From Leptospira ilyithenensis (GTDB taxonomy: Bacteria; Spirochaetota; Leptospiria; Leptospirales; Leptospiraceae), in assembly GCF_004771005.1 (NCBI RefSeq), contig NZ_RQHV01000061.1, forward strand, positions 648,075 to 712,074: a stretch of 64,000 bases of DNA. The letters run 5' to 3'. Made by a program: the position numbers and the translations under genes. Shown piece after piece: positions 45,093-53,839 of the stretch (position 1 is its first letter; every line of letters begins with the position of its first letter). The notes beneath the pieces are model-generated. The model did not search any database. It saw nothing but the letters and a program-made list of their open reading frames with translations, and was not told the DNA's origin.

Positions 45093-45193
45093 TTTTGATA
45101 AAACAAAAAACAGACCCTTTTTTCTTCCATAGTATGGAACAATTTAACTTCATTTTACTATGGGAATAAGCATTTTTATCAATATTTCAGCAA

Positions 45194-45210
45194 TTGGCAT
45201 AATAATTGCT
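45194..45210 (+). promoter_or_regulatory. Sigma-54 (-24/-12) promoter of the nas fusion gene
   Basis: TTGGCATAATAATTGCT matches YTGGCACG-N4-TTGCW except at two positions, and GG and GC are spaced by 10 bases. The predicted transcription start is about 45221, exactly where the most likely GTG start codon lies, so the mRNA may be leaderless or nearly so. Confidence 0.75.
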
Positions 45211-45220
45211 GGCTGTATGT

Positions 45221-48200
45221 GTGCTTACAACAGAAACACATCTATCTACTTGTTCCTATTGTGGTGTAGGTTGCGGAGTCAGCATACACAAAACGGGCCA
45301 AAATGAAATTTCCATCGAAGGGGATAAGGAACACCCCGCCAACAAAGGTTTACTCTGTTCGAAAGGAATGAACCTTCATTATACGGTGATGGATAAAACC
45401 GACAGGATTCTTTATCCTTCCGTCAGAAAATCGAGAGACCTTCCTCTGACTCGTACAAGCTGGGATAGGGCGCTGGATACGATTGCCGACAAATTTAAAA
45501 AAATCATCCAAACGCACGGACCGGACTCCGTAGGTTTTTACGTATCGGGGCAACTTTTAACGGAAGAATATTATATTATAAACAAATTAATCAAAGGTTT
45601 TATCGGAAGCAATAATATAGATACAAATTCAAGACTATGCATGAGTTCCGCCGTTGTAGGTTACAAGATGGCTCTGGGAGAAGATAGTGTACCTATATCC
45701 TACGAAGACATAGAACTTGCGGATTGTTTTTTAATTGCAGGGGCAAATCCTGCGTGGTGTCACCCCATTCTATTCAGAAGGATCGAAGCTCATAAAAAAA
45801 ACAATCCTGATGTAAAGATCATAGTTGTAGATCCCAGAAGAACGGATTCTTGCGAAGAAGCGGACTTGCATCTTCAGATCAATCCGGGCACGGATATTTA
45901 TTTATTTCATGCAATCGCAAAGATATTAATAGAGAATGATTGGATCGATCGGAATTTCATCGACTTACATACAGAAGGTTATGAAGAATTAAAAGCTTCC
46001 ATTTTAAGTTATGATCTGCAATCCTCGGCCGCCATTTGCGGAATCGAAACGAAAGATATATATCTCGCTGCGGAGTACATTGGAAAGTCCAAAGGATTTT
46101 TATCTCTATGGGCGATGGGTTTGAACCAGAGCGTAATCGGGGTTAACAAGAATTTGGCGCTACTCAATCTTTCGCTTCTGACGGGAAAAATCGGCAAACC
46201 CGGATCAGGTCCCTTCTCTCTCACAGGCCAACCCAATGCAATGGGAGGAAGAGAGGTAGGAGGTTTGTGCAATCTGCTTCCTGCGCACAGAGACTTAAAC
46301 AATCCTGCGCACAGGCAGGAAGTCGCTGACTTCTGGGGAGTGAATGAACTGCAAAGCAAACCGGGATTCAGTGCCGTAGAAATGTTTGAAAATCTTCGTT
46401 CCGGAAAAATGAAAGCAGTTTGGATCATCTGTACAAATCCTACAACGAGTATGCCTGATGCGAAGGCGGTAGAACTCGGTTTACGTTCCGCTGAACTCGT
46501 TGTGGTCCAGGATATTTCCCAAAATTCAGGTGCTATTCCTTATGCGGATGTGGTTCTGCCTGCTGCCGGTTGGGCGGAAAAACAAGGGACCATGACCAAC
46601 TCCGACAGGAGGATCACTTATCTGACCCAAGTGATTGATCCTCCCGGTGAGGCGTTAGCCGATACGTGGATCATTAAAAAGTTTGCCGATAAAATGGGAT
46701 ACGGTTCCTCTTTCGCTTACCAAACGGAAGAGGATATTTTCCTGGAACATTGCAGGCTCACCAAAGGAACCAAAATCGATATCAGCGGTTTGGATTATTC
46801 GATCCTGAAAAAAAGTCGCTCCGTCCAATGGCCTTACCCTTACAAAGGTCACGGAGGTACTCCCCGATTATTTTCAGACAATATATTTTACAGACCGAAT
46901 GGCAGAGCCAAAATTTCCAATGTTTCCCCGGAAGATACTTCCGAAAAACCGACGGAAGACTATCCCTTCCTACTTACCACAGGCCGGATTCGTGACCAAT
47001 GGCATACAATGACCAGGACCGGCAAGGTTCGTAAACTCATGGAACACAAATCGGAACCTTATCTGGAAATCCATCCGAACGATGCAAAACTATGTTCGAT
47101 AGAAGACAATTCCATAGTAGAAATTTCGAACCAAAGGGGAATGATACGGGCAAAGGCGAAGATTACGGATTCAATCAAACAGGGCACAGTCTTTTTGCCG
47201 ATGCATTGGGGCAAAAAAAATAAAAACGACGAATCCAGAGCCAACAACCTAACAAGTTCCAGCTTTGATCCGTATTCAAAACAGCCTGGTTTTAAAATTT
47301 CCGCAGTGCAAGTCAAAACCTATGTAAAGGAAAAAGAAAAGATAATCATCATAGGAGGAGGAAACAGCACGCATGCATTTATCAAACATTACAAAACACT
47401 TGCGCCAGATGATGACATCGCGGTCATATGCAAGGAAGAAAACCCTCTTTATAACAGGATACTCCTTCCCGACTTTATCAGCGGAGAAAAAGAATTTCAT
47501 GAATTGTCGAGTGCAAATTCGGAAGAAGTACAATCATGGAATATAGAGCTTCTCACATCCACTTCCGTTACGGAGATTTTGCCTGAAGCGAAAAAAGTCA
47601 GAGATTCCCATGGAGTTTTACATTCTTATAATAAACTAATACTTGCTACAGGAAGTTCTCCTCAAATTCCGAAATACATCGCGCCGGGTATGGTGGGCGT
47701 ATTCAGCTTAAGGGCAAAATCGGACGCAGATAAGATTAGAGGTTTTTTTGTGCCTGACTCTCATGCATTGATTGTTGGAGGAGGACTACTCGGATTGGAA
47801 CTTGCCGCAGCACTCAAATCACTCGGAGTGAAAGTGACAGTTCTCGTTAGAACAGACAGGTTGATGTCCAAACAATTGGATAAGATCGCAGCGGATATTC
47901 TAAAGGAAGAAATTGAAAAAAGAGATATAGAAATCTTATTCAATTCGGAAATTTCAAAAGTCAGCGGGTTCGGAAGAGTCACTCATGTAGAACTAAAGGA
48001 TGGAAAAAAATTATACCCGGACGGGATCGTTTATGCAATGGGAACTAGCCCCAATATCTTTTTGGCAAACGGTCTGGGATTGGATCTGGGAGAAGGAATC
48101 AAAGTAAATGAATTTCTCCAAACGAAAGATCCTGACATCTATGCAATCGGGGAAGTAGCGGAACATACAAGCGGAGTTTACGGAACGGTACTTGCCGCAG

Positions 48201-48721
48201 AAGAACAATCGGAAGTGGCCGCATGGCACATCTTCGGTTATAAATTCAAAACATATTCCGGTTCCTTACATTCCAACTTATTGAAAATTCCCGGCCTTGA
48301 ACTTGTATCGCTTCGTCTTCCCAATATTCCTTTTGAAAATCTAACGGATGAATACGAAGAAGTGGTATTTTTAGACAGGAAGAGAAGACGTTATAAAAAA
48401 TGCATCATCAAGGGAGACAAATTGGTTGCGGCGATTCTCATCGGAGACAAGGCGGAATTCGTAGAATACAAATCACTCATCTCCAACGGAACGGAGTTAG
48501 GTGAAAAAAGAAACAAACTTCTTACCGGAGGAACCAACGCAAAACCACCGAAAGGTGCTTTAGTTTGCTCTTGCAATAGCGTGGGAAAAGGAAACATAGA
48601 AGAAGAAATTACAAAAGGAGTAGTCACCCTGGAAGGAATTATTTCCGCTACAGGTGCTGGAAGCGGGTGTGGAAGTTGCAGACAGGAAGTTTCAAAAATC
48701 CTAAAAGAAAGATTAAATTAA
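45221..48721 (+). CDS. Single-chain assimilatory nitrate reductase (NasC-like catalytic part fused to NasB-like flavin/BFD part)
   Basis: This protein of about 1166 residues starts at GTG (MLTTETHLSTCSYCG); an upstream in-frame TTG at 45206 lies inside the -12 element. Residues 10-50 carry the [4Fe-4S] site (CSYCGVGC, GLLCSKG). Molybdopterin motifs follow, with Mo ligand Cys in NSRLCMSSAVVG near 145, DPRRTDS, and LTTGRIRDQWHTMTRTGKV. From 705 a NirB-type FAD/NAD module begins (IIIIGGGNSTHAF, ATGSSPQIPK, HALIVGGGLLGLELAAAL near 848). A BFD [2Fe-2S] site ends it (CSCNSVGKGN, GAGSGCGSCRQEV near 1115-1160). Electrons should pass from NAD(P)H through FAD and Fe-S to Mo. In Bacillus-type systems these are separate NasB and NasC. 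Confidence 0.9.
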   Translation: MLTTETHLSTCSYCGVGCGVSIHKTGQNEISIEGDKEHPANKGLLCSKGMNLHYTVMDKTDRILYPSVRKSRDLPLTRTSWDRALDTIADKFKKIIQTHGPDSVGFYVSGQLLTEEYYIINKLIKGFIGSNNIDTNSRLCMSSAVVGYKMALGEDSVPISYEDIELADCFLIAGANPAWCHPILFRRIEAHKKNNPDVKIIVVDPRRTDSCEEADLHLQINPGTDIYLFHAIAKILIENDWIDRNFIDLHTEGYEELKASILSYDLQSSAAICGIETKDIYLAAEYIGKSKGFLSLWAMGLNQSVIGVNKNLALLNLSLLTGKIGKPGSGPFSLTGQPNAMGGREVGGLCNLLPAHRDLNNPAHRQEVADFWGVNELQSKPGFSAVEMFENLRSGKMKAVWIICTNPTTSMPDAKAVELGLRSAELVVVQDISQNSGAIPYADVVLPAAGWAEKQGTMTNSDRRITYLTQVIDPPGEALADTWIIKKFADKMGYGSSFAYQTEEDIFLEHCRLTKGTKIDISGLDYSILKKSRSVQWPYPYKGHGGTPRLFSDNIFYRPNGRAKISNVSPEDTSEKPTEDYPFLLTTGRIRDQWHTMTRTGKVRKLMEHKSEPYLEIHPNDAKLCSIEDNSIVEISNQRGMIRAKAKITDSIKQGTVFLPMHWGKKNKNDESRANNLTSSSFDPYSKQPGFKISAVQVKTYVKEKEKIIIIGGGNSTHAFIKHYKTLAPDDDIAVICKEENPLYNRILLPDFISGEKEFHELSSANSEEVQSWNIELLTSTSVTEILPEAKKVRDSHGVLHSYNKLILATGSSPQIPKYIAPGMVGVFSLRAKSDADKIRGFFVPDSHALIVGGGLLGLELAAALKSLGVKVTVLVRTDRLMSKQLDKIAADILKEEIEKRDIEILFNSEISKVSGFGRVTHVELKDGKKLYPDGIVYAMGTSPNIFLANGLGLDLGEGIKVNEFLQTKDPDIYAIGEVAEHTSGVYGTVLAAEEQSEVAAWHIFGYKFKTYSGSLHSNLLKIPGLELVSLRLPNIPFENLTDEYEEVVFLDRKRRRYKKCIIKGDKLVAAILIGDKAEFVEYKSLISNGTELGEKRNKLLTGGTNAKPPKGALVCSCNSVGKGNIEEEITKGVVTLEGIISATGAGSGCGSCRQEVSKILKERLN

Positions 48722-48760
48722 ATTCTTCCGATCCCATGGGCCAGTCGGAAAGGAAGAATT
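48721..48760. repeat. Inverted repeat after the nas fusion gene
   Basis: AATTCTTCC (48721-48729) pairs with GGAAGAATT (48752-48760). A competing inner pair, TTCCGA and TCGGAA, lies within it. It may mark transcript end or RNA protection, but has no T-run, so it is not a classical intrinsic terminator. Confidence 0.4.
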
Positions 48761-48920
48761 GCGGCTGATCGGTGTGCGGTAATCGATTTGCATTGACAGT
48801 CAAAACAGCTTTAAGAAAATCCGCCAAACTAATGACATAAATTTGCTACTTTTATGCTTTTTTTGAGAACTTTTCAACACAAAACTCCCGTCTAATGTAC
48901 AAAAGAGGAGGTGACCAAAA

Positions 48921-49187
48921 ATGAATGCTATAACAATTTTTGCGTTAGCTTTGTTAGCGGTTCCTGTTTTTGCCCGATTTGCAAAAGTATCGAAAGAAGC
49001 GATAGTCCACTATCATCTGATAGGACTTGGCGGTTTGTTTATGCTAGTGGGAGAAGCCACTAGAATTACGGCGGATAAAATAGCGCCAATCGCATTCCTG
49101 CTCCCAGCGATACTGGCATATGCAGGTGTTGTCTTTGGAACGGTTTGGTTAGCACTACACTATATCAAACACCCCAAAGAAATATAA
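48921..49187 (+). CDS. Small integral membrane protein
   Basis: This 88-residue protein has about three hydrophobic segments (residues 4-20, 30-50, 58-82), an early [22 protein letters not shown] and a short polar tail. It has an excellent ribosome site (AGGAGG, 8 bases before ATG) and is followed by a strong terminator, so it is a real monocistronic gene. I do not recognise the family. It lies between the nitrate island and the peroxidase operon. Confidence 0.72.
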   Translation: MNAITIFALALLAVPVFARFAKVSKEAIVHYHLIGLGGLFMLVGEATRITADKIAPIAFLLPAILAYAGVVFGTVWLALHYIKHPKEI

Positions 49188-49209
49188 AACCTTTCCATAG
49201 GTGAAAATG

Positions 49210-49242
49210 AAGTAGGTAGAAATCTTTCTACCTACTTTTTTT
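49210..49242 (+). terminator. Rho-independent terminator of the small membrane-protein gene
   Basis: Perfect 13-base arms, AAGTAGGTAGAAA and TTTCTACCTACTT, are separated by two bases and followed by more T residues, 23 bases after the stop codon. It is the clearest terminator in the window. Confidence 0.9.
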
Positions 49243-49374
49243 ATGTACGGATCTCATTTACGAAACAAATTCAAAAGCAAAATCCGAGTCAGAACCTCAA
49301 ACTGACGGTCTATTCTTTGTAATAAAAGAACAATGTTAGGTTTTCAGCTCCAATGCGAACACCTTACCTGACTT

Positions 49375-49400
49375 AAAAAAACCATAAAGACGGTTTTTTT
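49375..49400. terminator. A/T-rich hairpin with 9-base arms
   Basis: AAAAAAACC and GGTTTTTTT are separated by 8 bases. It lies in an otherwise empty A/T-rich stretch (49243-49607) between the membrane-protein gene and the peroxidase promoter. It could be a second or bidirectional terminator. I see no gene in that stretch. Confidence 0.45.
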
Positions 49401-49607
49401 GAAAAAAAAAATCAAAAATTAAAATTATTTTTTACTGAAAAAAAAATCCAGGATAATGAGTATTTTTCAAATTTTTGATCAATCCAAATCTCTAGCTTAA
49501 TTAGTAATTTCTAATATATCGAAAAATTACCGCCAATTTTTCCGTTAAAGCGAACGTTTTTCAAATTATTCCTAAAAAAGCAAAACAGATCTATCCCATT
49601 TCAGGTA

Positions 49608-49638
49608 TTGACTCATTTTAGAATTAGATTTATTCTAA
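49608..49638 (+). promoter_or_regulatory. Promoter of the peroxidase operon with PerR/Fur-like dyad
   Basis: TTGACT (-35) and TATTCT (-10, 49631-49636) are spaced by 17 bases. The dyad TTAGAAT (49618-49624) and ATTCTAA (49632-49638), 7 bases apart, covers the spacer and the -10. The half-sites resemble Fur/PerR-family boxes. Peroxide-responsive control of a cytochrome c peroxidase would make sense and, as I recall, is reported for leptospiral PerR; the spacing differs from a simple 7-1-7 box. Confidence 0.6.
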
Positions 49639-49673
49639 CTCTTTAATAAGAGATTTGTATAGAGAGGGTTTCC

Positions 49674-50864
49674 ATGAGTTCACTCAAGAAATTTTCTAGA
49701 TGGATGATAGTCTATACTTCATTCGGACTACTCCTCATATTTCTGATTTTCTTCGGATGCAAAGAAGATAAGACCGGCAAGGAGACTCCGAAAGGAGAGA
49801 ATGACTTTTCTTATATTCCCAGTGGAATTCTAGGTCTGCCTGACATCCCTTTCCCTAAGGACAATCCTCCCTCAAAGGAAAAAATAGAACTTGGTGCAAA
49901 ACTGTACAACGATACCCGCTTTAGTTCCGATGGTACAGTTTCCTGCGCTACTTGTCATAAACCGGACAAAGCATTTACCGACGGACTCAAAGTCTCCAAA
50001 GGAATCCGAAAACTAACAGGTACAAGAAATGCGCCTACTGTCCTGAATGCGGTCTATCTCAAAACTCAATTTTGGGACGGAAGAAGACCTGATCTGGAAG
50101 GACAATCCAAAGATCCTTTATTAAATCCCGTAGAACACGGACTTTCCAGTCATGAAGATTTATTAAAAGTAGTTCGTTCCGATTCGGTATATCTGACAAA
50201 ATTCAAAAATGTTTTCTCTGCCGATGCGAACGGGATTACGATTGATCATGTTTCGAAAGCTATCGCTGCTTTCGAAAGAACGATCATTTCCGGTGATTCG
50301 CCTTTCGATCGTTATCGTTATGGAAAAGATGCAAATGCAATTTCCGCTGCAGCCATCCGCGGACTTGCCGTTTATCTGGGAAAAGGACGTTGCCAGGATT
50401 GTCATACAATCGGTGATACGAGTGCGGTTTTCGTTGATGATAAATTTCACAATCTGGGAGTCGGCTTTAAAAAAATCCAACCCCGTTTGCAGATCATCTT
50501 AGAAGAAACTGCCAAGGCAAAAAAATCGGGATCGAAAAAAACCGATGAAGAAATTCTAACGAACGTGGAAAGTTCTGAGCTGGGCAGATTTGCAATCACA
50601 GGAAACACTGAAGACTTGGGCGCTTTCAAAACGCCCGGTCTCAGAAATATAACTCTCACTGCACCTTATATGCATGACGGAAGTTTAAACACTTTGGAAC
50701 AAGTCATCGAATTGTACGACAAGGGAGGAGAAGAAAATCCTTTCTTAAGTAGTGGAATCAGGCCTCTGGGGCTCAGTTCCGCAGAAAAATCCGATCTGGT
50801 CGCTTTTCTCAAAACATTGACCAGTTCGAAATTACCTGGATTACCGTCACCAAACAATAAATAG
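49674..50864 (+). CDS. Di-haem cytochrome c peroxidase (CCP/MauG family)
   Basis: This 396-residue protein has a lipoprotein-type signal ending IFFGCKED (Cys at about residue 28). Haem-binding sites are CATCHKPD (about 95) and CQDCHTIGD (about 240). Conserved surroundings include FTDGLKVSKGI, RNAPTVLNAVYLKTQFWDGR, AIAAFERTIISGDSPFDRY and FKTPGLRNITLTAPYMHDGSLNTLEQVIELYDKGG. It reduces periplasmic hydrogen peroxide using cytochrome c electrons. It is the first gene of a four-gene operon whose third gene is a cytochrome c. Confidence 0.92.
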   Translation: MSSLKKFSRWMIVYTSFGLLLIFLIFFGCKEDKTGKETPKGENDFSYIPSGILGLPDIPFPKDNPPSKEKIELGAKLYNDTRFSSDGTVSCATCHKPDKAFTDGLKVSKGIRKLTGTRNAPTVLNAVYLKTQFWDGRRPDLEGQSKDPLLNPVEHGLSSHEDLLKVVRSDSVYLTKFKNVFSADANGITIDHVSKAIAAFERTIISGDSPFDRYRYGKDANAISAAAIRGLAVYLGKGRCQDCHTIGDTSAVFVDDKFHNLGVGFKKIQPRLQIILEETAKAKKSGSKKTDEEILTNVESSELGRFAITGNTEDLGAFKTPGLRNITLTAPYMHDGSLNTLEQVIELYDKGGEENPFLSSGIRPLGLSSAEKSDLVAFLKTLTSSKLPGLPSPNNK

Positions 50865-50892
50865 ATCTTAATTTCGCCAAGGAGATGAATCA

Positions 50893-51984
50893 ATGAAAGA
50901 AGGAAAATTGAAGAGAAGCGACTTTCTACGCGGAGCGGGAGGACTTCTGGCTGCGTCCGTACTTCCGATCAGTCTTGTGGAGATTGCATGCGGAGGAGGA
51001 AGAGAAAAAGGAGCGTCAAACGAAGGTTTTACGTTTGCTTTTATTTCCGATCCACACTTAACGCATATTAAAGGAACTTCGTTCGTGAGAAACTTTGATA
51101 GCGGTCTGAAGAAAGCAATAGAAACGGTGAATTTATTGTTTCCCAGACCGGACTTTGTTGTGTTCGGTGGAGATTTGGCGCAACTGGGCAAAAGAGAAGA
51201 ATTGGATCATGGAATGGAACTGCTCTCAAAACTGAATGTTCCGGTCAAATTCGTGATAGGAGAACACGATTATTATCTTGATTTGGGAAAGTATTGGGAG
51301 GATAAGATCAGCAAATTACAATATTCTTTCGATCACAAAGGTGTCCACTTCACGGTATTGAATAGCATTCTTACTTACGAGCCTTGGATTCAAAAATGGA
51401 AAACACCGGAAGAAAGAATGAACCAAATGGCAAGATTGGACAATCCGCAAGGCTCTCCGTTTATGGTGGGAGACGAACAGATTTCCTGGTTAAAGAAAGA
51501 TCTGGAAAAGATAAACAGCAAAACTCCTCTTGTGATTCTTTCCCATTCTCCTCTTTATAAAATTTACCAACCTTGGAATTTTTGGACGGATGATGCGGAA
51601 AAAGTACAATCGGAACTCAGCCGCTTCGATAATGTTACAGTTTTTCACGGACATGTGCATCAGGTGTTGTACAATCAAATCAAGAATATCAGTTTCTATG
51701 CATTGATGTCCACCGCATGGCCTTGGCCTTATCCTGAAAGTTACCAAAGAGATAAGAATTATATTCCGAAGATGACTGTATTTATGAACAGGCAGGATCC
51801 TTTTCACGAGAGAGACGGTACCGGTTGGGCTTTTGTAAATATGGAAAACGGACGGGAAGAGATGCATTATAAACTTTGGGAAAACAAGGACCGTGTTGTG
51901 AAATACGATGATAAGGCGGGACATCCGATTGATTCGGAATACCAATTACCCGAATCCAGGATCCTTCCCCAAACACATTATTAA
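50893..51984 (+). CDS. Secreted metallophosphoesterase
   Basis: This 363-residue calcineurin-type phosphoesterase has an N-terminal export signal of Tat-like form (KRSDFLRGAGGLLAASVLPI) that continues into IACGGG, so it may also be lipidated. Metal motifs: FISDPHLTH, VVFGGDLAQ, VIGEHDYY (GNHD variant), LSHSPLY and FHGHVHQ. SD AAGGAGAT lies before the ATG. It is second in the peroxidase operon. Substrate unknown; the operon suggests a periplasmic role linked to redox proteins. Confidence 0.88.
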   Translation: MKEGKLKRSDFLRGAGGLLAASVLPISLVEIACGGGREKGASNEGFTFAFISDPHLTHIKGTSFVRNFDSGLKKAIETVNLLFPRPDFVVFGGDLAQLGKREELDHGMELLSKLNVPVKFVIGEHDYYLDLGKYWEDKISKLQYSFDHKGVHFTVLNSILTYEPWIQKWKTPEERMNQMARLDNPQGSPFMVGDEQISWLKKDLEKINSKTPLVILSHSPLYKIYQPWNFWTDDAEKVQSELSRFDNVTVFHGHVHQVLYNQIKNISFYALMSTAWPWPYPESYQRDKNYIPKMTVFMNRQDPFHERDGTGWAFVNMENGREEMHYKLWENKDRVVKYDDKAGHPIDSEYQLPESRILPQTHY

Positions 51985-52030
51985 CTGCCGTAAGAGATAT
52001 GGAACAATGCAAGTTGATTAGGAGTTTTAT

Positions 52031-52465
52031 ATGAAAGAACTTTTGAGATTCATCTTTAAACAAAAAAGAATATGGTTGTTGGTTTCCAACCTGATAACAG
52101 TGCTGGCATTCACCTGTGTATTGCTTGGTGATGATTGGGACAAATCCAACGAGGCGAAATGGAATACTGCCTTTATGGAAACCGTTTCCAAAGGCGAAGC
52201 ATTGTTCCACGGCCCGGAGCTAGGCGGTAATACGGTTCAATGCGCAATGTGTCATCCGAATGCAACCAACACTCATCCGGAAACATACCCTAAGTTCCAA
52301 AAACAAATAGGGAAAGTATCCACTTTACGAGAAATGATCAATTGGTGCATTCAAAATCCGCTGCAAGGCAAACCTCTTGCATATGACGATCCGAAGATGA
52401 TCGCTTTGGAAGCGTACATTGTGTACGAAAGAAGAAATTCTCCCCTGAATCCGGGGAAACACTAG
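52031..52465 (+). CDS. Cytochrome c, mono-haem
   Basis: This 144-residue protein has an uncleaved or signal-like N-terminal hydrophobic segment (about 15-35) and one haem site, CAMCHPNATN (about 75). LREMINWCIQNPLQGKPL and AYDDPKMIALEAYIVYERRN resemble SoxA-type and related class I cytochromes. It probably donates electrons to the peroxidase encoded two genes upstream. Start ATG follows AGGAG. Confidence 0.85.
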   Translation: MKELLRFIFKQKRIWLLVSNLITVLAFTCVLLGDDWDKSNEAKWNTAFMETVSKGEALFHGPELGGNTVQCAMCHPNATNTHPETYPKFQKQIGKVSTLREMINWCIQNPLQGKPLAYDDPKMIALEAYIVYERRNSPLNPGKH

Positions 52466-52479
52466 TAGCGGGGATTATT

Positions 52480-52968
52480 ATGAAACTCAAATCATTTTCA
52501 AAGATACTGGTGGTTGTGTGCATACCGATTCTGGTGTTTCATTGCGGAACTGAGATCAGAGACAAGGATGCAAGGAAAGATCTGGAAAACGGGATTTCCC
52601 AGTTTGCAAATCTGGAAGAATTTAAAGTGATCAATCGGGAAACAGCTTATCAGAAATCATTCGATGGAACCGCCGAATTTCTTTTTATTCTTTTTTCAGC
52701 GAAAGCTAAACTGAAGGAAGATGTAAGAAATTACGTACACCATGCTCAGGAAGGAAGGTACCATAGGGAATATGTAGGTTGGGTTTTTCAAAATTCCAAA
52801 TCCTCGGAAACAACAACCCGCCTATTTCATTTTTCCCTTCTGGCAAATCTTTCTTCCGAACGTTGGTACGATCGTAAAACAGGAGAAGCAGTAAACCTAA
52901 GAGGAGTTTTGCGGTATGAAAAAGACAAGACGGGCAAATGGAAATTTTTAGGTGCTTTTGATGAATAA
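52480..52968 (+). CDS. Lipoprotein of unknown function
   Basis: This 162-residue protein has a lipobox VFHCGTEIRD (Cys at about residue 23). The mature part is mixed alpha/beta with no recognised motif (RETAYQKSFDGTAEFLFILF, LRYEKDKTGKWKFLGAFDE). It follows the cytochrome gene by 14 bases and is the last gene of the operon. Confidence 0.75.
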   Translation: MKLKSFSKILVVVCIPILVFHCGTEIRDKDARKDLENGISQFANLEEFKVINRETAYQKSFDGTAEFLFILFSAKAKLKEDVRNYVHHAQEGRYHREYVGWVFQNSKSSETTTRLFHFSLLANLSSERWYDRKTGEAVNLRGVLRYEKDKTGKWKFLGAFDE

Positions 52969-53052
52969 CGAAGAATAAAGATCAAATAGCATCTAACTAC
53001 CTAATATATATTTACCACCGGGACACCGGATAAGGTATCTCGGCGGAGATTT

Positions 53053-53660
53053 TCAGTGTGCGATGGAATTGCCAAGGGATTGACCCACGGAAGTGGTAAG
53101 AACCGATGTAGAAGTTCCTCCCGAACTCAGATCCAAGTTGCCCGGACCGGAATCTTTTGTACTTTTATAATAATAAATTTTATTTGCTACAGGCGCGGAA
53201 ACGAGAGAATCCGAATAACCATCACCATTGATATCAAAAAGTCCCGACATCTGTGCAAAGTTCGTCAATGGACTAACGCCAGTTAACACGGTTGCAGTGC
53301 TTCCGCCGGAGCTCAAATCAGCACTTGCAATCCCGCCCAAGCCAGGGTTTGGAAACAAATAAACATTTCCTTTTCCGGAAGATCCCAAAGTAGTGCCTAC
53401 TAACAGATCCGGAAATCCGTCCCCATTGAAGTCCCCGGATCCAATCCCATCTCCGAAGAAAGTACCGTTTGCCAGTCCGTCAGTTAAAATAGAATCAGGT
53501 AGACTCGAAGGAATTCCTGTTTCGGGATTTGTCAGATAAACAAAAGCATAACCTTGTACTGTATTCCCCGGGGAAGCTGATACCTCCAGCTACCTGAGTC
53601 AACTCCTACGATGGAACTAACAACACCAGCAATTAAACGATAAACCTGTCAGTAGGGAAA
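53053..53660 (-). pseudogene. Decayed FG-GAP/integrin-alpha-like repeat protein
   Basis: The minus strand encodes FG-GAP style repeats: FFGDGIGSGDFNGDGFPDLL, GLFDINGDGYSDSLVSAPV, with spacers rich in SSGGSTATVL. The frame from 53053 is open to about 53585, where a stop interrupts it. The neighbouring frame continues with YRLIAGVVSSIVGVDSG, so there is at least one frameshift. Both ends look truncated and no start codon or signal is present. Intact members are usually several hundred residues, surface-exposed and calcium-binding. This copy is a remnant. Confidence 0.75.
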
Positions 53661-53839
53661 GAATGGAAAGTCTTGGTAACAAACGATGCAATTTCCAATA
53701 AAACAACATACTGTAGGTTCCTGCTTTGACTTTTGTATATAAGTGATTCCTAATTCATCAATAATTTAATGAAGTCTTTCGAAAAAAACAGGAAATTCTC
53801 CGATAGATTTGAACCCACCGGTAAAAAGCCAAAACGATT

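Larger units (their letters stand above)
44799..45193. other. Divergent nirB/nas control region
   Basis: These 395 bases between the divergent reductase genes hold no gene. They contain the nirB -24/-12-like site, two copies of a TTTGCTTA-type dyad (44965-44985 and 45072-45092) and another short dyad TTGCC-N6-GGCAA at 44927-44942. The length and the sigma-54-type promoters at both ends fit a region with activator enhancer sites. Confidence 0.6.

Noticed and set aside
48830..48860. Possible sigma-54 site before the small membrane-protein gene (TGACATAAATTTGCT)
   Set aside because: The -24 GG is TG and the spacing context is poor; it lacks the invariant base present in the three nitrogen sites.
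49610..49640. Firm assignment of the peroxidase dyad as a PerR box
   Set aside because: Half-sites fit, but a 7-base spacer departs from the usual 7-1-7 arrangement, so it is reported only as PerR/Fur-like.
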